A DNA stretch of 64,000 nt, taken from positions 3,416,501 to 3,480,500 of the forward strand of contig JBBDHG010000028.1 in the NCBI GenBank assembly GCA_037951165.1, written 5' to 3'. Of this stretch, positions 24,061 through 36,228 are shown in pieces. The position numbers and the translations under genes were made by a program. The first letter of the stretch is position 1. Each line of letters begins with the position of its first letter. The notes under the pieces were generated by a model. It worked only from the letters and a program-made list of their open reading frames with translations. It was not told the DNA's origin and did not search any database. The DNA is from Lophius americanus. Its lineage: Eukaryota > Chordata > Actinopteri > Lophiiformes > Lophiidae.

Positions 24061-25275
24061 TTATAATAATAATAATAATAATAATAATACATTTAATTTA
24101 TAATGCACTTTACATTTGGATCAAATCTCAAAGTGCTACAAGGCAAAAGCAGATAAAAGCATCAATAAAAAAAATAAATAAATAAATAATAATAATAACT
24201 ATACAAAAACGTGACCAAAAGCATTAATGTTAATTACAGTTATAGGTTCTGCTAAAAAGGAAAGTTTTAAGTCCTTTTTTAAATGTGTCATTCGTCTGTG
24301 GAGCCCTGAGATGGTCAGGGAGGGCATTCCACAGACGAGGGGCAGCAGAACAGAAAGCCCGATCTCCCATGGTGCTGAGCTTAGTCCGGGGAAGGAGGAG
24401 GCGGTATGACTGGGTAGAACGGAGGGATCGTGTCGAGGTCAGTGGGGTGAGTAGTTCTTTCAGGTCGGGGGGTGCGTTACCATGGATGCACTGGTGAGTG
24501 AGGAGAGAGATCTTATAATCAATCCTGGTGGAGATGGGAAGCCAATGAAGGTAATGAAGAACGGGGGTGATGTGTTCGTGTTTACGAACTCTCATCAGGA
24601 TCCTTGCAGCACTGTTTTGAACATACTGCAGTCTTTGAAGACTTTTATCAGGGATCCCGATGAGAAGTGAGTTACAGTAATCCAGTCTGGAGGAAACGAA
24701 TGCGTGGACCAGCTTTTCAGCATCACTCAAGGTTAGTGACGAACGGAGTTTGGAAATATTTCTGAGATGGTGAAAGGAGATCTTGCAGATGTGTTTGATG
24801 TGGGATTCAAAAGTGAGTTGAGGGTCGAATCTCACGCCGAGGTTGGTGACTGATGAAGAGAGGGGAATGTCATGACCAGAGAAGGTAATACTGGTTATGG
24901 AGGAAGACTGGGTCTGATGAGGGGTGCCAATTAAAATAGCTTCCGTTTTGGAGCTGTTCAACTGGAGAAAGTTGTTTTTCATCCACACCTTTATCTCCTC
25001 CAGACAAGCGCGGAGAGTTGACAGGGGAGATGATGAAGATGAGGATGGAGAGGCTGAGGAGGAACATGTGTCAGTTTTTATGTAGATTTGCGTGTCATCA
25101 GCGTAACAATGGAATGAGAGTCCATATCGACTGATGACACGGCCAAGGGGGAGCATGTATAGTATGAAGAGAATGGGGCCAAGGACTGATCCCTGGGGGA
25201 CTCCACAGGTGAACTGACTTTGAACTTCCAAGGGAAACGTATTCTGTTCTGTCAGTGAGGTAGGATTGAAACCAT
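24061..25275 (-). mobile_element. L2/CR1-like LINE, 5'-truncated, with most of the RT palm
   Basis: The minus strand encodes a 333-residue frame (24230-25231) from the reverse transcriptase of a non-LTR element: CGVPQGSVLGP, HCYADDTQIY (catalytic YADD intact), FLQLNSSKTE, LGVRFD, SSRLDYCNSLL and HWLPIS. Upstream, SYLTDRTEYVSL can be read in another frame, so a one-base frameshift lies near 25238 and homology ends at about 25275. The 3' end is a short UTR with an AAT-repeat tail at 24061-24090. It is 5'-truncated and without an endonuclease, so non-autonomous. Confidence 0.9.
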
Positions 25276-25339
25276 TAAATTATTAACTGACGTAACCTCT
25301 GGAGGATGACATGTCAGCAGAATAAGCAGTAAAATACTG

Positions 25340-26050
25340 ACATGAGGAATCATATCTAAGGAGATTAAATCATCTGGCCAAATTGGGATGGTTAGACCAC
25401 TGGGTCAGAGGATCTCCAAATCCCTGGCTCTTGTTGAGTGTTCCCGGTCTGCAGTGGTTAAGGTCTGAGGAGCTGGTGACATGTTCAATGGTGCCCAAGG
25501 CTCAAATACGACTCAAAGTCCTTATGATCCCACAGAAGAACTACTGTAGCAAAAGTTGGTGAAAATGGTCTATCCTGATTCTGACAGAAAATGTGTCAGA
25601 AACTGGGAATCACAGTTTGTTACATATGGAGCTGTTAAGCTGAAAACTGGTCGGAGTAACCACACTGACTGTCACCATGGTCAAAAGCAACTGCAAATGG
25701 CACGCTAGTATCAGAACTGGACCATGAAGCAATGCAAAACCTCGCTGATGTACACTATTTTCTTTTGCACCATGTGGTCGGCCAGTTGTGTGTGTGTTGC
25801 TTACCCGTGAAAGGATCAGCATTAGGATGCCCTATGGGAAGAAGCCGAACCAGAGGATGCGGTCCAGATGAGAAACCGTGGGTCCTGCCATTCTGGTGGA
25901 TGTTGCATTTGCAACAAACCAAGTAAATCCCTTCATGGATGGATAATACTTCCTGCCGCACTGCCAAAAATAGTTCAGGAAATGTTTGAGAAACACAAGT
26001 AGGAGTTGAAGGTGTTGACTCTCTAAACTCTCAAATTATTCAAAGCACAA
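25340..26050 (+). pseudogene. Tc1/mariner transposase pseudogene
   Basis: Nucleotide-level resemblance to a common fish Tc1/mariner transposase gene runs through the segment in order: the helix-turn-helix start (CCAAATTGGGATGGTTAGAC), the GTTCCCGGTCTGCAGTGG block, a FLLHHVVG block and the WVLPFW block, up to GTTCAGGAAATGTTTGAG. Stops and frame breaks interrupt it throughout. The 3' part with the last catalytic acid was not found. It is a decayed, inactive copy. Confidence 0.75.
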
Positions 26051-26639
26051 ACTTTTACATTCCACAAAAAAGCAATGGTTTGAATAAGTGGTTAAGGTAT
26101 GACAGAATTTCCTTATTAGACCATTGTGTTTGTTGGGGATTTCCCTCTTCCCGGTAATCACCTCACACGCCCTTTAGTGAATCTTAGAACCTAAGGAGGC
26201 TTGATGCTTTGGTTGCACTGATAAAATAAATTAATTCTACATGATGCTACAATATCCTCCATCTTGGTCACCAGAACTGAAGGTAGAGCATTTATCTGAG
26301 TGGTCACCTTATCCTACTGAAAATAACTTAAGGAAGCTTGTGATAAAACAGTGCTTGGTGATGAAACATATGTTAATATTCATGTGAATACAGTAAATGA
26401 TCCAGATAGAATTCATGTTTGAGAAGTACTTTTCAATTTTCTATAGTGCACATAATAAATGCTATATGCACAAACATTTACTCAAAAAACAACATGTGTT
26501 GCCTGACCATAACTTTTTTTGGTTAGGAAACACATGTAATGACATGATGACCATGGACAGCGTTACCTGTGCCTCTAGCGCCCCCATGAGGAACCTTCCA
26601 TCAGGATGTCAGAAAAACCCAGCACAGGTGAAAACTAGT

Positions 26640-26790
26640 TGATACAATTATTCCAGACTGGATTATTGCAGTCCCCTATTAACAGGCCGTCCAATAAATA
26701 TCTGAAGACTATTAAGATGATGTAGAATGCTGCTGTGGGCACTGATGCAAGGTCAGCAAGAACAAAAGTTCAGACCAATGATGCTTTGCA
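26640..26790 (+). mobile_element. L2-like LINE fragment
   Basis: The + strand reads RLDYCNPLLTGRP followed by recognisable but broken QNAA-type sequence, the block after the RT palm in L2-like LINEs (SRLDYCNALL). About 150 bp survives, with stops. Confidence 0.55.
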
Positions 26791-26941
26791 TGCTCGGTGA
26801 ACAAAAGGTTATAGACAATAACTATACCAGAAATAAAATAGAAAAAATTAATAAGCAATAGCATATTAGAAGGCGTGCAAATTTGTAGCCTTTTACGTTT
26901 GAGGCCAATACTCCAAGTTTGTCTTTACATTTGTTTTTTCT

Positions 26942-27310
26942 CTGATAAGCCATAACATTAAAACCATCTGCCTTATATTATGATTGTTCCTTTTTGCCAC
27001 CAGACCAGCTCTGTGATGCATTGTGTTAGAACACAATGACACCCTCTATCATAACTGGAATTGAGACTATCCTCAATTTGTGCTCCAGTAGCTCTTATGT
27101 GGGATCAGACATCAGGGCTAGCATTCTCCAAGAACATCAGTGAACCTTGGGCACCCACTTCTTTACCATGGATGCAGAGGTGTCCTTCATGAGACCACTT
27201 TTTTAGGTACTAACCATGCAGTCTGGGAACACTCTGGATTTCTGGAGAGGCTCTGACCCAGACGTCTAGCCATCATAAGTTTCCCCTTTCAAAGTCAAAC
27301 TTTTCTATTT
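26942..27310 (-). mobile_element. Tc1/mariner copy with internal deletion
   Basis: Begins with the element terminus AGCCATAACATTAAAACCA and, after a deletion, resumes in the antisense of the transposase N-terminal region, ending with GGCTCTGACCCAG and CTAGCCATCAT. Same family as the copies at 25340, 43104, 43555 and 46265. No coding capacity remains. Confidence 0.65.
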
Positions 27311-28439
27311 TTCCCGGTTGCTTCTACCACATGAACTTGGAGAATTTGTTTATTCGACAGGGACAGCTCTCAGATTCTGTTTGACAGCTCACAGCTGTGC
27401 CAGAGTTAGCCCTAAGCTAATTTACATCCGACAAAGAAATTTTCGCTGTCAAGGCATTTAACACTACACTATAAAAAAGAGCAACAAGAGAATAAATGAT
27501 ATTGACTTGCTGCCTACATATATTTCAGTCTGAAAAGACCAAGAATGAAGTAAAGATGAAAGTTTATTGTAAAAGGGGATCCCTGGATAATAAGTCTGTA
27601 GGTAAGTCTAGGGTGCTCAGACTAAGGGAAAGATTTAGAGACGGACGAAATGGGCAGCTGCCCGGCGCGGCATTTTGCTCCACAAGCTAAAACCGTCACT
27701 GCTCAGACTTTTTATAGAGATTGTGATTGAAGGTTCAAGATTGAATTATTTCCATGAAGAAGGAGGACGACTGCAAAAATATACTGATTGCTAGAAACAA
27801 GCATGTACCCCTACAGAAAAACTGAATAAACCAAATTAATACCTATGTTTTCCTTATGTGGCCACATATTTTGCACGTTTCCCATGTTTCCCACATCTGA
27901 TCCCATGTAGCAACAGTTTGAGCACTTGTGAAAATCATCCTCCCACATGTTGTACTCATACTATCATGGAGAGCATATCTGGAAATGTTGCTTCATGTGG
28001 GGCACATGTAGGAAATGTGCTCCAAATATTGTATCATGTGCAAACTATAACAACATGTTGTAACATGTATTTATATGAGAACTGAAAAAACATTAGTTCA
28101 GCTTCTTGTAAAAGCTGGTTCTGATTTTTGGATATTGTTTTCCAATTATGACAATACTTTTATGAACTAGAGGAGTTTAACTTAAATGTCCTGTGGTTAG
28201 GATTTAGTAGGAACTTAACAGAAAGACTGCAGATTATGACTTATAACTGAGTAGCCCTCCCTTCATCATCTTCTTGCAAGCATGTAAGACACTTAAGGGG
28301 GCCTTTTAAAACTTTAAATGCATTTTTTGGAGTCTGGAAGAGAGCCACGCCCTTTGTAGATAGGAAATGCTCTTTCTAAGTTAACAAAACACAACAATCG
28401 TGAGTTTTAACTGATTATACACAAATACAAATAAAATGT

Positions 28440-29310
28440 AAGTACTATAAGAATGTTATACTTCTTCCAATAGATGACCTGAAGTCCTTTTTGGTGGCAT
28501 TAGTCCGAAGGTGATTTACCTCACACCAGACCACAAAATCAACAAGGGTGTTTCTGTACTCCAGATCATTCCGCACTGATTTGCCGCTGACAATGGCTGA
28601 GCTAACGGAGAACTTGAAAGGAGACAGCAGTTACGTTGGTTGTGTCTGGAGTCTGAGGTATACCGTGTAAATATTAAATGGAGTGCTGCAGACCATCACG
28701 CCAGACACGTAGTCCCACAGCGTCAAGTACTTTGGTCTGTTAGTGAAGTAGTTAGTGGTCCATGCAGCCAGGTGGCGATCAACACCTGCTTCTTCCAGCT
28801 TCCTTCTCAGCAGTGAAGGCTGGATAATGTTGAAAGCACTGGAGATGTCAAAGAACATGACCCTCATAGAGCTTCCAGGGTTCTCCAGATGAGAGAGGGA
28901 TCTGTGCAGCAGATGAAAGGCTGCGTCATCTACTCCAATACCTGCTGATCATCAACTTGAAGGGGATCCTAGTGGGAGCTCACCATGTGCTTGAGAAGAA
29001 CTCTCTCCTAGTCTTCCTCAATGGGAAGGTCAACATCACAGGTTGGAAGTGGTTAGGCTCCCTGGGATACGCAGTCTTGGATACAGGTACCACACAGGAA
29101 GTATCTGCAGTAGGCCTACAGGGACCCACTCCAGACTGGGGCTGAGGTTGAATAAATGCACAGCTACCACACATAACTGGTCCGCACCAACTCTGAGCAG
29201 TCTGGACCTGCTGCCTTTCTGGCTCTAATCCTCCTGAGTTCTCTCCTCACCTGATCTATTGTTATGGAGAGTGTGGGGGTGGCGGTGGGGGATGGTGGGG
29301 GAGACCTGAA
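28440..29310 (-). mobile_element. Rex1/CR1-type LINE fragment, degenerate
   Basis: The minus strand reads, from high to low coordinates, IDQVRRELRRIRARKAAGPDC, then a frameshifted region, then an uninterrupted block of GVDDAAFHLLHRSLSHLENPG and MFFDISSAFNIIQPSLLRRKLEEAG, then VDRHLAAWTT and WCEVNHLR. These match a non-LTR reverse transcriptase very common in teleosts. The PQGTVLSP block and the YADD-type site are deleted near 28670. Frameshifts and stops show it is inactive. Confidence 0.8.
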
Positions 29311-29899
29311 TCAAAAAAATTCAAATATAAAGTTGGCTCATCAGCACACCCGCAGACACCAGATTCTGGACCTCTCCTACCACCATTGGTGTGTCCCGAG
29401 ATCGTTTCAGTCCTCTAGTCTACAGAACCTTGTGTTGTTATGCTACACCACTGGTTCACTACTTTTGATAAATCCAAGTAACTGGAGAAAAGTACAGAAT
29501 AATGATACAAACTGCAGTTAACGTAATCCACTATGTATTGTAAAAACCACAAAATTCAGAATTTCAGTATTGTAATGTCACAATCAATTATTAAAGGTAC
29601 AGTTTAATGAAACTAAATTTGACAAACACAAAAGGACTGAATTTTCAGACACTCATATCTACCATCCAATAACCAAATTATACTAAGTTATAACAGGATA
29701 CAAAAGTAAACAGTAATGGGTGGATATTGGTTAAAATCTTCCTTTTGGTCACATTCGGTCAGACTGAGTGGCTTGAGGGGAAAGAGGCTCTCTGTTATAT
29801 TCTCTTCTGTCGCTCTTTCTTAATGACTGAAGTTGCTTTAACCCCCATAAGTTCTTTGAATAATTGATCACTGAGCCTGAGCTGCTTCTTCCTGCACGT

Positions 29900-29924
29900 G
29901 TTGCCAGGAAACTCCAAACAAACA
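29900..29924 (+). promoter_or_regulatory. RFX X-box plus forkhead motif, tekt4 promoter
   Basis: GTTGCCAGGAAAC at 29900-29912 fits the X-box consensus RYYNYY-N(1-3)-RRNRAC with a one-base spacer. Three bases later AAACAAACA (29916-29924) fits a forkhead (FOXJ1-type) site. The pair lies about 105 nt upstream of the tekt4 start codon. RFX factors and FOXJ1 are established activators of motile-cilia genes, so this is the likely cilia-specific control element of tekt4. Binding is inferred. Confidence 0.6.
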
Positions 29925-30017
29925 TGCTGCCGACTCTGCTGCTCCAAACCTGATCCGTGTTTGATTCGGGCTAAATCTCGTCTAACACTTCATTCCTGCT
30001 GCTTTAATAGTCCTACG

Positions 30018-30545
30018 ATGAGTTCTGAGGTGTTGGTGTCCAGGCCCTACTCTGACAGCAGAGCAGTGGCGCAGGGAGTCCCGGGGAAAGAGCGCCCCTC
30101 GGAGCAGAAGTCCCCGCAGCCGTCCTCCGGCTCAGCCACTGCGGGGTACCGCTCCGCCAAATACACCCCAACCGAGTGGTTCTCCAACTACCACACCATC
30201 CTGCAGCGGGCCGGGACCCACAGCCTGTCAGCGCGGAACATTCAGCGAGAGTCCAAAACTCTATACCAGGAAACCGAAGATGACACTCTGAAGAACCAGG
30301 CCGACGGAACGCGTCTTCTGGGATCGAGACTGGAGGAGATCCACTACTGGAAGTCTGAGCTGCAGCGGCACATCGAGCTGCTGCGCGCCGACACCGAGTC
30401 ACTGCTGGCGCTGAGGAGAAGGCTGGAGAGGGCGCTGGACGCCACCGAGAGCGCGTATGCCATCGCCACCGATAATCTGACCTGCAGGGGAAGAAGATTG
30501 GGACCGGACTTGGTCCGAGACTGTGTGGAGGAAGAGCTGACCAAG
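30018..30545 (+). CDS. tekt4: tekt4 coding exon 1
   Basis: Encodes residues 1-176: the Ser/Pro-rich head, the TEWFSNYH block and the first coiled-coil helix up to EEELTK. Locally GC-rich compared with the spacer. Ends AAG before the donor GTGAAC, phase 0. Confidence 0.95.
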
Positions 30546-33500
30546 GTGAACAGAAAAGAATAGAAAAACTTAATTAACCTCCAAAAGGGGAAAATTAGTC
30601 GCTGCAGCAGCTCCAGCATACAGGTAATCTAAAAGTAACTAGTATTACGACGTACTATATAATAGTATGTTTAGATAAACATAATATACAAACAAAATAT
30701 CTATATATATAAATATACACATACATACACACATAGATATACTTCCAATCCAAAATCAAGAACTGAGAAATACACATGTAAGTTTAAATACAGTAAAAAA
30801 AGTGCATGCAAATATAGAGATAAAGGAAAGAGTCCGATCTCCAATGCCATATATACATTTGAATTCAAATAGACAAGTTAGAGTCGTGCAAATGTGGTCC
30901 GGGTGTAGATGGTCAACAATGCAATTAAAGGGACACACATGGTGTGTAGTCAGTTGATAATTATCAGATACACACACGGTGTTCAGTGAGGTAGCAGAGT
31001 TCTGGGTTTCAGACACAACACAGTCTCACAGGGATTTGGGGCTGTTTGTGGAACATCACTGAGATCAAAGAATGTATCGAATAAAAAAGCTTTGCTCTTA
31101 ACAATGTTTAAAGCTGTATAAAAAATTACACACTCGTTTAATTATCAGAGAATATTTTATAACCATAATTGTTTAACACAGAACTAAATATTTAGTAAAC
31201 TTACAAAATTAGCAATGCGGGCCAATGGAAGTACCAAAATATCTAAATTGGTGCACATAAATAGGTTTGGCATGTAAATATACGAAGTAGGCGAACATCT
31301 TCCAGTTTGGGCTGGAACTCCATTATCCTCAGCAAACACAATCACAATTTTAAGCCAATAGCTCCAGCTAATGACTGCCGGACATATTGACAGGGATGGA
31401 CAAAACACATGAAGTGTAACTGTGTTTCTTACAGGAAGTGGAGTTGATCAAAAGCATCCAGGCTGTTCTTAAGAGAACTACAGCACAGGTTGTCACTCAG
31501 ATCAAGTGAGCATCAGAATATATTGAAACCCGGACGCTGTCTGACATGTGAACCCACTGATTTAATGTCTCTCTTACTGCTATTATTGCAGTTATTGCAC
31601 TCACATACACTTCTGCAGTGAGATTGCATGCTCTTATTTTGTTTTGAGTGTATCAGGATGAACAGAGAGGCCAAGCAGATGTTGGAGATGGATTGGTCCG
31701 ATAAGTACCAGGCCTACAATTTTGATGACCACAGTGGAAGATATAGTAACATGAGCCCAGATACACAGCACCACCCAAGCTCAGCCACCATGCAGGACCA
31801 GTGAGTCTGTGTGTGTGTGTGTGTCTCTGTGTGATCTGTATATATATGTGTTATTCAATCATTGTGAGCCATTTGTCGTCTGGACTGCTGCAGAGTGTGT
31901 AACTGTGCACTGTGGACAAAGTTTACCCAGGACAATCTGTCTAAAGCCTTAGAAGAAGAACGAATCACCAAAAGTCTCAGGTCAGTGGGTTTATTCTGCA
32001 GACGAACCAGGTTTATTCCTGAGTAACAGAAGTTTCACATGGAGATGCGACTCAGTTTCATATTTGTATTAAATGCTATGTTTGTGTGTGTCAGGGTGCT
32101 GGTAGAGCAGGTGCTGAGGGACACCACTGAGGATCTGAGAGTGCAGTGCTCCAGAGTAGACCAAGCCTTCAGCCAGCGCTGTGGCGAGCTGATAGAGGCC
32201 AAAACACAGCTGGAAATGAGGCATACACAGGTAGACAGACGGACGGTGGTGGAGGAAGGATGCATATCCTTTACGGAAGATAAATTATTATTACATTTTT
32301 ATTTTTTAACCCCTATTATTATTTTTACAGGGAAAAGACATCCATAGTAAGAGGAGAAGCTTCCAAATAAACCATTAAATGATTTTACATGAAATCAAGC
32401 AATTGACCAATCATTGCATCAATGAATTATTTCAGATGAAAAAAAATCTTTATTTATAATGCATTAAAGCGGCCTGAAAGTTAGCATTCCAGACAGAATT
32501 CAATTCTGAAAAAAACATTTGGGAATACTTTCTGGAAACTATAAATGTCACACATGAGAACTCCTTTTTGTTTATAAAGCATATTTTGTAAACTTGATAA
32601 TGATAATTTTCCTTTAAACATATCCCAGCAACTAACAACTTATACGCAAACACTACACTTTTTAAGGAGGTCCTTCTTTCTAGTTTTGTTTTACTTTTCA
32701 TATCACGTATGGCACATTAAGTGTGAGATTAAACCAACAAAGACATTCCATACAATGCCAGTACATTACCGTATATTTAAAAACATAGATTTTCTACATT
32801 GATATCAGCATTATTGAACAAATATTTTGTTGAATAGTCTTTTGCTGTTTTCTATGAATGTTCTACATCTCCAAATCATTTTAGACTGAATAGATGAATG
32901 AAGAATTAAAGTTGATATTGTTCTATAGCAATACAATGTGTACTATAAATTCAAAGTTTGTATGTCATATTCCCCAATGCATCGTTATTACTCTATGCAG
33001 AGAGGTTTTATTTTTACTTTTAAGCCATGTGCTCCTGATGTATGCGACATTAACCACATTTTCTCTTCAACAATGCCGGTGTGAAACCTTACATTTCTAA
33101 AAATGCTGGTAGGTATTGCTACTACCTCGACTTTGTACTGATCAGCAACAACATCAATACCAGTTATTGGATATCATGTTGTGGTTGATTGGTGTGTGTG
33201 TCAACAATTTGTAAACAATACCAAAAGAAACACATCCAAACTAAAAAATAAGCCATTGTTACAGTGCCACAAATGATGAAATACGTAATATTAACCAATT
33301 AGCCACAACATTACAATCAGTAACTGGTATAAATGTTGTGACTGATGGGTGAATTGAAAATACTTCACTAAAATGCTATGCATGTACTTGTGTCTACTGC
33401 TTTTAGTTTTGCTTGTAGATTTTTAAGTAAAAGTTGTTTTATGATTGCATTTGCATTAATATTGTAAGTACTATTATCTACTATAGTGTCAACACATTAC

Positions 33501-34108
33501 TGCAAAACTGATCTTACTTGAGAATCTCGTAAAAGCAGTAGAAGGTGTGATAGTTTTGCTTCTGGATTTGGTGGTAAAACGTATAGAGGAGCCTGAAATA
33601 AATAAGTTCTTCGGTAGAGTTACTGATTAGCTTACTGTTTATCTGCTATGTGATTGTGTTCAGGTCTTAGAGCTGATAGGGGCCCAGGAGAAGAACATCG
33701 TGGCTCTCCAACAAGCCATCCACAACAAAGAGGCTCCACTGAGAGTGGTTCAGTCCAGACTTTACCTCCGCGCCCTCCGACCTAACATAGAGCTCTGCAG
33801 AGATCAGCCCCAGCTCAGGTAAACCTTACTTCATCTCTTTTGTTGCTCTACCTCCTGTCTCTCTCATCATTTTGATTGTTTCCTGTGTCTGTAGTTTGGA
33901 AGGAGAGGTGAAGGGGATTGATGCCACTCTGACATCTCTGAACCAACAGCTGATTGAGGCCAGGGGCTCCCTGTCCCACCTGGAGGAGTCACGCATCACC
34001 CTCGAAAAGGACATAAACTGTAAAACCCATTCACTGTTCATCGATAGAGACAAATGCATGTCTCACCGTAGACGATACCCAACCATCTCCACACTGTCAG
34101 GATACTGA
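30018..34108 (+). CDS. tekt4: tekt4, tektin-4 (spliced gene, seven coding exons)
   Basis: Tektins are coiled-coil filament proteins inside the axonemal doublet microtubules of motile cilia and flagella; tektin-4 is notable in sperm tails. Joining 30018-30545, 31435-31505, 31657-31800, 31894-31980, 32095-32230, 33664-33818 and 33895-34108 gives 1,335 nt and 444 residues, close to the mammalian length of about 435, with all junctions in frame. Landmarks: a low-complexity head (1-45), KYTPTEWFSNYH (48-59), EIHYWKSELQRHIELL, RRLERALDATE, EMDWSDKYQAYN, TKFTQDNL and the tektin signature RPNIELCRD (361-369), ending SLFIDRDKCMSHR. The DWSDK-YQAYN and LVEQVLRDT blocks match tektin-4 better than tektins 1, 2, 3 or 5. 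I chose the ATG at 30018 (A at -3) because the in-frame upstream codons lack tektin similarity. Confidence 0.95.
31435..31505 (+). CDS. tekt4: tekt4 coding exon 2 (71 nt)
   Basis: Encodes residues 177-199 (EVELIKSIQAVLKRT and onward) plus two bases of Lys200. Acceptor TTCTTACAG, donor GTGAGC. Confidence 0.94.
31657..31800 (+). CDS. tekt4: tekt4 coding exon 3
   Basis: Residues 200-247, including MNREAKQMLEMDWSDKYQAY, the best tektin-4-specific block. Acceptor TATCAG, donor GTGAGT. Confidence 0.94.
31894..31980 (+). CDS. tekt4: tekt4 coding exon 4 (87 nt)
   Basis: Residues 248-276, with WTKFTQDNLSKALEEERI. The acceptor must be the CTGCAG ending at 31893, because moving two bases downstream gives an immediate stop. 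Donor GTCAGT, a slightly weak site. Confidence 0.9.
32095..32230 (+). CDS. tekt4: tekt4 coding exon 5
   Basis: Residues 277-322, with VLVEQVLRDTTEDLRVQC and the coiled-coil segment ending EMRHTQ. Phase 0 at its 3' end; donor GTAGAC. A 1.4-kb intron without recognised content follows. Confidence 0.94.
33664..33818 (+). CDS. tekt4: tekt4 coding exon 6
   Basis: Residues 323-373, carrying the tektin signature RPNIELCRD at 361-369. Acceptor GTTCAG, donor GTAAAC. Confidence 0.95.
33895..34108 (+). CDS. tekt4: tekt4 coding exon 7 (terminal)
   Basis: Residues 374-444 and TGA. Contains the last coiled coil and the conserved tail SLFIDRDKCMSHRRRYPT. The preceding intron is only 76 nt. Confidence 0.95.
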
Positions 34109-35376
34109 AGACTACAGTTGTCAGCATTTGTTTGTGTGGAACTTGTGTTGGTTTGGAATTCCTCTTTGTTCTACTATTGGGAGGACTAGAAAGAAAACAT
34201 AATAGTAAAACAACCCAATCAGTTCAAGGTAGAGATGCAGAAACGCACTGATTCCCCATAAAATTGTTCTAATAATCTTCTTTACTTGTTCACTTCTACT
34301 AAAGTTTAAAAAAAGGATTAGTTATTCAGAACTTCTTAAAAAAGAACCTGATAAATCGGTTGTTGAATTAACAACACAAACATTAAATAAAGTCTAATAG
34401 TCAGTTCGAAGTCAGGAAATTCAAACCTTGTGCTTAATCAGTCAATACAAATTTGTAGACATGAATATGTATTGGTTAGCAGATAATTGAAATGATGCAA
34501 ACAGAATATTCTCAATTACTAATGGATAAATGTGACCAGAAGATACATGATTTGACCACAGAAGTCTAGTGAACCACTGGCTGATAAAGTGCTTAATTCT
34601 TGTAATTTATGTTCCTATGGGTCCCTCCATATCTAAAGTTGGACTGGATATTGCATCATTAATTTCTAATACCTACCCTTGCAGCTCCCTTCTATAGATC
34701 TGCCTCTGTGCTGATAAAGATGGCACCGTTCCCATCTTCTTCAATGTTGAGTGCAATATAGGCTCTTCAAAGAGAATGTCCAGCTAAGTTCTGCCCTTGG
34801 ATCGGGAACCGGAAGCAGTGTGGCTTTGTCTGCCAGTTACTCACCTCGTTTTAAATAAAACGCCTGCGCTCTTTTCCTTGAACCTTTCTCTACGGGGGGT
34901 GGTGCAATAGATCCCACTACAATTATTCCAACTTTGACATCAAGGCATAGCCATATCAAATGGTTGGTTGGCAGATTCCAGCCATGCATTTGGGGCCTCT
35001 GCCCTCTAGCTCCGCAAATTTAGACTTAATTGACCCAAGGGGGAAATTCTTTTCCACACCACTTCACATGTCACGTCACACATGACACACATAAGCACAC
35101 ACAAAAAATACACAATATTGAATTTAGAAGTCTCTATTTTAGTTATCCATAACTCTCTTTGTTGGACAAGACTAAAAATGAAGAGAAAAGTGGTTGTTTT
35201 CAAAGATATCCATTTAAGTGTGGACAAAGTCTACATGGAATGTGTATTTATGTGTATGTCCTTTTTTTTTTCTTTATTTGGCAGTGTTTGAAAAAATTGT
35301 GAAGAGGTTTTATAATTGTTTTTCTCTGAAGACAGCATTCTTTCAGTGGCTGTTACTAAAATAATAATAATTTGCT

Positions 35377-35390
35377 CCACTAGAGGGCGC
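35377..35390 (+). promoter_or_regulatory. CTCF-core-like motif
   Basis: CCACTAGAGGGCGC fits the vertebrate CTCF core consensus CCASYAGRKGGCRS at all 14 positions. It lies between the 3' end of tekt4 and the 5' end of loxl4, where a boundary element would be plausible. Occupancy is inferred from the motif only. Confidence 0.45.
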
Positions 35391-35984
35391 CGTCGAGCCT
35401 CAGTACCTGATGGCATGACTTGATTACAGTGAGCCCACTCAAAACACATTACCTAAATCTAGTGGATGAATACTGTATTTCAAAAGAGATGTTATTTTTT
35501 GTGATGATACTGCTGTGTTTGAGGATAAAGGTAATTTACACATTCCAATAAAATGTGAAATTGAAACGGAAATGATAAAGAAGTTACTTTGTTTTTCTGT
35601 GTCCAAATCTGTAGTATATAATAAATATATTAAATAAATAAACAGCTGTTGATTTAACGATTTAATACATATTTAGTTTTCAGCTTTCAATACATTGAGT
35701 GTTTCAGTATTGTCCTTCTTTGTTGGAGTGTCTACAATTCTTAAAGAGGTGAGTGAGGAGGTGCCACGACTGAAGATGTTATGAAACTGAAAGTCTTCGG
35801 AGAAAAAAAAGTTCAGACTGACACCACGAACTGTGGGAATGTTGATTGTGATGGTGATTCTCTCTTTTTTCTTTTTCTTTTTTAATACATCCAGTGTTTC
35901 AAGAGATTGAAACATTAATAAATAAAATTCAATACACAGACAACAAAATAAATATTAGCTGTGTTTATCGAGAGTATAGATAGA

Positions 35985-36068
35985 TGGCTGGATGGATAGA
36001 GAGAAAGAGATGGATGGATGGATGGATGGATAGATAGATAGATAGATAGATAGATATATAGATAGATT

Positions 36069-36156
<88 letters not shown>

Positions 36157-36157
36157 T

Positions 36158-36228
<71 letters not shown>

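Larger units (their letters stand above)
16280..29880. other. Intergenic spacer between metrnl and tekt4
   Basis: About 13.6 kb without a supported host gene. It holds a hAT element (18383-19111), a possible 43-residue antisense ORF (19435-19566), a TG microsatellite (20047-20075), AT-rich dispersed repeat (about 20540-20900), LINE pieces (24061-25275, 26640-26790, 28440-29310) and Tc1/mariner relics (25340-26050, 26942-27310). Between about 20900 and 24060 I see nothing beyond AT-rich DNA. Confidence 0.6.

Noticed and set aside
30013..30402. 129-codon antisense frame opposite tekt4 exon 1
   Set aside because: Mirror of a GC-rich real exon with no family similarity of its own.
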